Below are positions 47,001 to 49,862 of a DNA stretch of 49,862 nt, piece after piece (the stretch's first letter is position 1; every line of letters starts with the position of its first letter). Origin of the DNA: Citrobacter sp. GTDB taxonomy: Bacteria; Pseudomonadota; Gammaproteobacteria; Enterobacterales; Enterobacteriaceae. The notes under the pieces were generated by a model, which ran no database searches, was not told the origin of the DNA, and saw nothing but the letters and a program-made list of their open reading frames with translations. The stretch is from NCBI GenBank assembly GCA_019415335.1, contig DXKH01000142.1:1-49862 (forward strand), given 5' to 3'. A program made the position numbers and the translations under genes.

Positions 47001-48524
47001 ATGCGTAACACTCTTCTCCCTATTATTGTTGCTGTGTTGCTCTTTATTTTCGGCGTCTCTATTTTGAATGTTCAACTCTGGTATTCAGCAAGAGCGGATA
47101 CGCTCTCGGGTGCCCGCTATGTTGCGAGCGATGTGAATGTCATTCTCGATGAAGCAAAGCATGCGGCTGATATTGCCAGCCAGGTTGCGTTGAAAAGCTG
47201 TGATCAGGAAGGGCAGTACCAGTTGGGTACGGAGGCGGCATTACAGCCTCATCTCAGGACGATCTTAATCTTCCGACAAGGCGAAATATGGTGTTCATCA
47301 CTGCCGGGCAATCGTGTATTGCTGACGCACCTTTCTGAGATACCGGAGTCCAAACTGCAACTCGCGCCAGCGAGAAACGCGGTTAATGGACATCCGGTGC
47401 TCTTATACCAGGCTCAGGTTGCCGGCAGCCGAATTGTCGTCACTATTGGCGATCAGCCTGTTCGCGACACCCTGCGGACACCGCTGAAAGAGGCGGAATA
47501 CTCATTGCTGGTGGGAAACGACATTCTGGGGTTATCGGGGGACGTGGTGACGGTCAATAAACAGGACCAGAACGTCGGACGTATGAGTTCTAAGCGCTAT
47601 CCCTTTGCCATACGCTATGATTTACCGCCCGTGTTCAGTTTGCACAGACTCATCAGTCAGGGGATGGGGATTCTGATCTTCATTTTGTTGATGTCGGGTA
47701 TCGCCGCTTATGCATTGGTTAAATATTTAAATAAAAACACCACGCCGGAAGAAGCGTTACGCAGGGCTATCATTAAGGGAGAAATTGTCCCTTTTTACCA
47801 GCCTGTGGTGAATGGCCTGGAGGGGACGTTACGGGGCGTTGAAGTTCTGGCGAGATGGAAACACCCGAAAGCTGGATATATTTCCCCGGCGTCATTCATC
47901 CCGGTGGCGGAAAAGTCAGGGCTGATTATTCCACTGACGAAAAGCCTGATGGAGCAGGTTGTCACCCATATGAATGCTATCGCCACGAAGCTGCCGGAAG
48001 GATTTCATGTCGGCATTAACTTTAGTGCCTCGCATATTACCTCTCCAACCTTTGTGGAAGATTGCCTGAAGTATAAGGCGCGGTTCAGCCGAAAAGATTT
48101 GAATCTGGTGCTTGAAGTCACCGAACGTGAACCTTTGCATGTCGATGAGCACCTGGTTCAGACGCTGAATGTTCTGCACGAAAATGGTTTTGTTATTGCC
48201 CTCGATGATTTTGGCACCGGTTATTCCGGACTTTCTTATCTTCATGATCTGCACATTGATTACATTAAGATCGATCAGAGTTTTGTTGCGCGAGTCAGCA
48301 TGGAAGAAGATTCCACCCGGATTCTGGACTGCGTACTGGATCTGGCGAGAAAACTGTCGTTAAGCATCGTGGCGGAAGGCGTGGAAACGAAGGAGCAGGT
48401 TGACTATCTGAACCGTAACGATATTACCTTCCAGCAGGGTTATTATTTCTTTAAACCCGTTAATTTCACCGAACTGATAAAAATCATTCTGTCGAAGCCT
48501 AAAGTGAAAGTGGTGGTGGAGTAG
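47001..48524 (+). CDS. CSS-domain EAL c-di-GMP phosphodiesterase
   Basis: The 507-residue product is an inner-membrane enzyme expected to cleave c-di-GMP to pGpG. A first membrane segment (about 5-26) and a second (about 218-243) bracket a periplasmic CSS sensor domain with Cys67 and Cys98 (IWCSS), whose disulfide state controls relatives such as PdeC. The EAL domain (about 250-500) appears complete: Glu281 (EVLARW), Asn340, Glu372, Asp402 and Asp403 (DDFGTGYS), Lys423 (KIDQSF) and Glu459 (EGVET). It follows the autotransporter by 249 bp and a terminator, so it is likely its own unit. Lower c-di-GMP would favour motility over adhesion. Confidence 0.93.
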   Translation: MRNTLLPIIVAVLLFIFGVSILNVQLWYSARADTLSGARYVASDVNVILDEAKHAADIASQVALKSCDQEGQYQLGTEAALQPHLRTILIFRQGEIWCSSLPGNRVLLTHLSEIPESKLQLAPARNAVNGHPVLLYQAQVAGSRIVVTIGDQPVRDTLRTPLKEAEYSLLVGNDILGLSGDVVTVNKQDQNVGRMSSKRYPFAIRYDLPPVFSLHRLISQGMGILIFILLMSGIAAYALVKYLNKNTTPEEALRRAIIKGEIVPFYQPVVNGLEGTLRGVEVLARWKHPKAGYISPASFIPVAEKSGLIIPLTKSLMEQVVTHMNAIATKLPEGFHVGINFSASHITSPTFVEDCLKYKARFSRKDLNLVLEVTEREPLHVDEHLVQTLNVLHENGFVIALDDFGTGYSGLSYLHDLHIDYIKIDQSFVARVSMEEDSTRILDCVLDLARKLSLSIVAEGVETKEQVDYLNRNDITFQQGYYFFKPVNFTELIKIILSKPKVKVVVE

Positions 48525-48921
48525 GGGGGCTTAACCTCTTTGATGATAAGGTGCGCCAGTAGCAAACTCCTCAACGACTTTTTCTCCCCTATCCTGCCTC
48601 ATCCATGGCGGTAGTGGCGATTGGACGTAAACCCTGCGCAATCCGTTTTTCACCGTAGTCCATACGTTTTCATGCGACATTGGTAGTCCGTCTATTCATT
48701 GCCCGTATGTAGTTATTCCTGCAGGGAAAGACATGTTTACGCTGAGCATGGGTCGGCTTCATCACATCCAGAAACGCTGGCGTGTAGGGTGATAAAGGTA
48801 CAATGCGTTAATTCATACATTTTCAGAATAAGTGAACGCGTAAAACGTTGCCTTTTCTTAATTTTCAAGAATAATCTATTTACATATGGAATTTTCACGA
48901 TTATTCAATCAAGGATGAATT
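48525..48921. other. Gene-free region after EAL gene
   Basis: I see no supported gene in these 397 bp. There are scattered short frames only, and the sequence turns AT-rich from about 48800 as it nears the small gene at 48922. It may hold decayed remnants of mobile DNA, but nothing is recognisable. Confidence 0.5.
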
Positions 48922-49119
48922 ATGTACGCCCTGGCATTAATCTTCTCGCTTGCGGGGAACGGTGAAAAAAGTGAGGTTATTGGTGTTTTCAGTAGCCGCC
49001 TTGAATGTGAAGCGGCGTCTCAGTCGCAGTCATCAAGGACCCAATGTTATTTTCTCGATCCAGAGAAAGGTTTGGTGAATGTTGCATCGCACGACGGTAA
49101 TGATAAAAATCCGAAATAA
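48922..49119 (+). CDS. Small DUF1482-like protein
   Basis: The 65-residue product begins MYALALIFSLAGNGEKSEVIGVFSS, followed by ECEAA and a Cys in TQCYFLDP. This pattern, with two Cys about 17 residues apart, recalls the DUF1482 family of small phage- and island-linked proteins; the match is from memory. An AAGGATG leader sits 8 nt before the ATG. Its function is unknown. Confidence 0.65.
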   Translation: MYALALIFSLAGNGEKSEVIGVFSSRLECEAASQSQSSRTQCYFLDPEKGLVNVASHDGNDKNPK

Positions 49120-49156
49120 CTTCACACTCGTACGTCCCTGCTCTGAACCGGTTGAA

Positions 49157-49357
49157 TTATCTTAACCACGTTATGAGCCTTAATCTCAGCAACCCCAATA
49201 TCAGCGGCTGCTGGAAAAATCGCCTCTCAAGCGAGCGCCAGATATTCTCAGCATGGTTCTCAGTCATGTCGTCTTTCTTCACATTCAAATAACGCCCGGC
49301 AACTAACAATAACGTGTTGGTTTTGGCTTCACGGGAATTTTTTTGCATAGGCGTCAT
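49157..49357 (-). CDS. Doubtful small hypothetical protein
   Basis: A 66-residue frame rich in Arg and Leu, with the segment DDMTENHAENIWRSLERRFF. It has no clear ribosome site (ATTCATAA before the ATG) and I recognise no family. It lies between the DUF1482-like gene and the IS end. It may be a remnant or not coding at all. Confidence 0.25.
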   Translation of the reverse strand: MTPMQKNSREAKTNTLLLVAGRYLNVKKDDMTENHAENIWRSLERRFFQQPLILGLLRLRLITWLR

Positions 49358-49396
49358 TTATGAATAAAAAAGAGGTTTATTCTCTGGGCCTCAAAG

Positions 49397-49862
49397 TGTA
49401 ATAGACCCGTTTTAGTTCCATGCATTTTTTGAGATCCCGGCCAAATAATGGTGCAGTCGATATTCCTCCGGTTTCATATTGTTCAGTGATTCATGCGGGC
49501 GTTCACAGTTATATTCTGATAACCATTTCTCCGTGATTTCCCGCACTTCATTCAGCGTTCTGAACAGATAAAAATCGAGTATTTCTGTACGGTATGTTCG
49601 GTTAAAGCGCTCAATAAAAGCGTTCTGTGTCGGCTTACCCGGCTGGATAAACTCCAGTTTTACGGCATGTTTCTCTGCCCATTCAGCCAGTGCCAGTGAG
49701 ATAAATTCTGGACCATTATTTATGCGTAGCATGACCGGATAGCCGCGATTTGCCGCGATCCTGTCGAGCACACGGACCACGCGCAGAGCTGGCAGATTCA
49801 GATCGATTTCAATCGACAACGCCTCACGGTTAAAGTCATCAACGACATTGAACGTGCGAAAA
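49397..49862 (-). mobile_element. IS3-family insertion sequence, right part only
   Basis: The transposase frame runs out of the window at 49862, so only the right end of the element is seen. The likely terminal repeat begins at TGTAATAGACCCG (49397), since IS3 elements start with TG. The other end, the target duplication and the group within IS3 cannot be judged here. Confidence 0.65.
49412..49862 (-). CDS. IS3-family transposase OrfB, C-terminal part
   Basis: The visible C-terminal ~149 residues show the rve integrase core: VVDDFNREAL at the window edge, then RINNGPEF, QPGKPTQNAFIERFNRTYR (with the catalytic Glu) and ERPHESLNNMKPEEYR. The second catalytic Asp, normally in DNGPEF, is read as Asn (codon AAT at 49718-49720), which should abolish transposition. 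The frame is open to the edge, so the protein is partial at its N-terminus. Confidence 0.88.
   Translation of the reverse strand, partial: FRTFNVVDDFNREALSIEIDLNLPALRVVRVLDRIAANRGYPVMLRINNGPEFISLALAEWAEKHAVKLEFIQPGKPTQNAFIERFNRTYRTEILDFYLFRTLNEVREITEKWLSEYNCERPHESLNNMKPEEYRLHHYLAGISKNAWN

Overview
The window is chromosomal DNA of an enterobacterium, most like Citrobacter or a close relative of Salmonella and Escherichia. Gene order from the arginine tRNAs to csiD matches the E. coli K-12 argVYZQ-to-csiD segment read in reverse, and many proteins are near-identical to the E. coli ones as I remember them. The tctCBA/tctDE tricarboxylate system next to csiD is a Salmonella/Citrobacter trait. ERIC and REP repeats are also typical of enterics. 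No database was searched; all names rest on recognition of sequence, motifs and synteny.

Layout. 1-600: two identical tRNA-Arg(ACG) genes, each followed by a related spacer repeat that carries a degenerate copy of the tRNA 3' end. 0.6-4 kb (+): yqaB, yqaA, gshA and luxS, with the sigma-E-type sRNA gene micA on the minus strand between gshA and luxS. 4-9.8 kb (-): emrAB and regulator mprA, ygaZH, and an intact MFS transporter resembling the E. coli pseudogene ygaY. 10-17.6 kb (-): the proVWX glycine betaine importer, interrupted between proW and proX by an ERIC and a REP-like element, then the nrdHIEF manganese ribonucleotide reductase operon with candidate NrdR boxes. 17.7-19.6 kb: a divergent pair, an AhpD-like protein and a MocR regulator, not present at this place in E. 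coli K-12. 19.6-24.4 kb: ygaM, ygaC, alaE, stpA, ygaP, ygaV, yqaE, kbp and csiR. 24.4-31 kb (-): csiD-lhgO-gabDTP, which degrades glutarate and GABA to succinate. 31-38 kb: a membrane-anchored alpha/beta hydrolase, the TctABC uptake system and its two-component regulator TctDE.

38-49.9 kb is the accessory part. A 756-bp AT-rich gene-free stretch precedes a 1548-residue autotransporter whose passenger holds three 105-residue tandem repeats. Then come a small exported protein with 11-residue Trp/Lys/Glu repeats, a second autotransporter sharing the C-terminal ~430 residues of the first but with an unrelated passenger, and a CSS-domain EAL phosphodiesterase expected to sense periplasmic redox state and degrade c-di-GMP. 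This looks like a surface-adhesion module with its own second-messenger enzyme. The window ends in a partial IS3-family transposase whose DNG-motif aspartate is asparagine, so this copy is probably inactive.

The strongest leads for something undescribed are the modular autotransporter pair with its embedded repeat protein and EAL enzyme, the ERIC insertion inside proU, and the MocR/AhpD pair.
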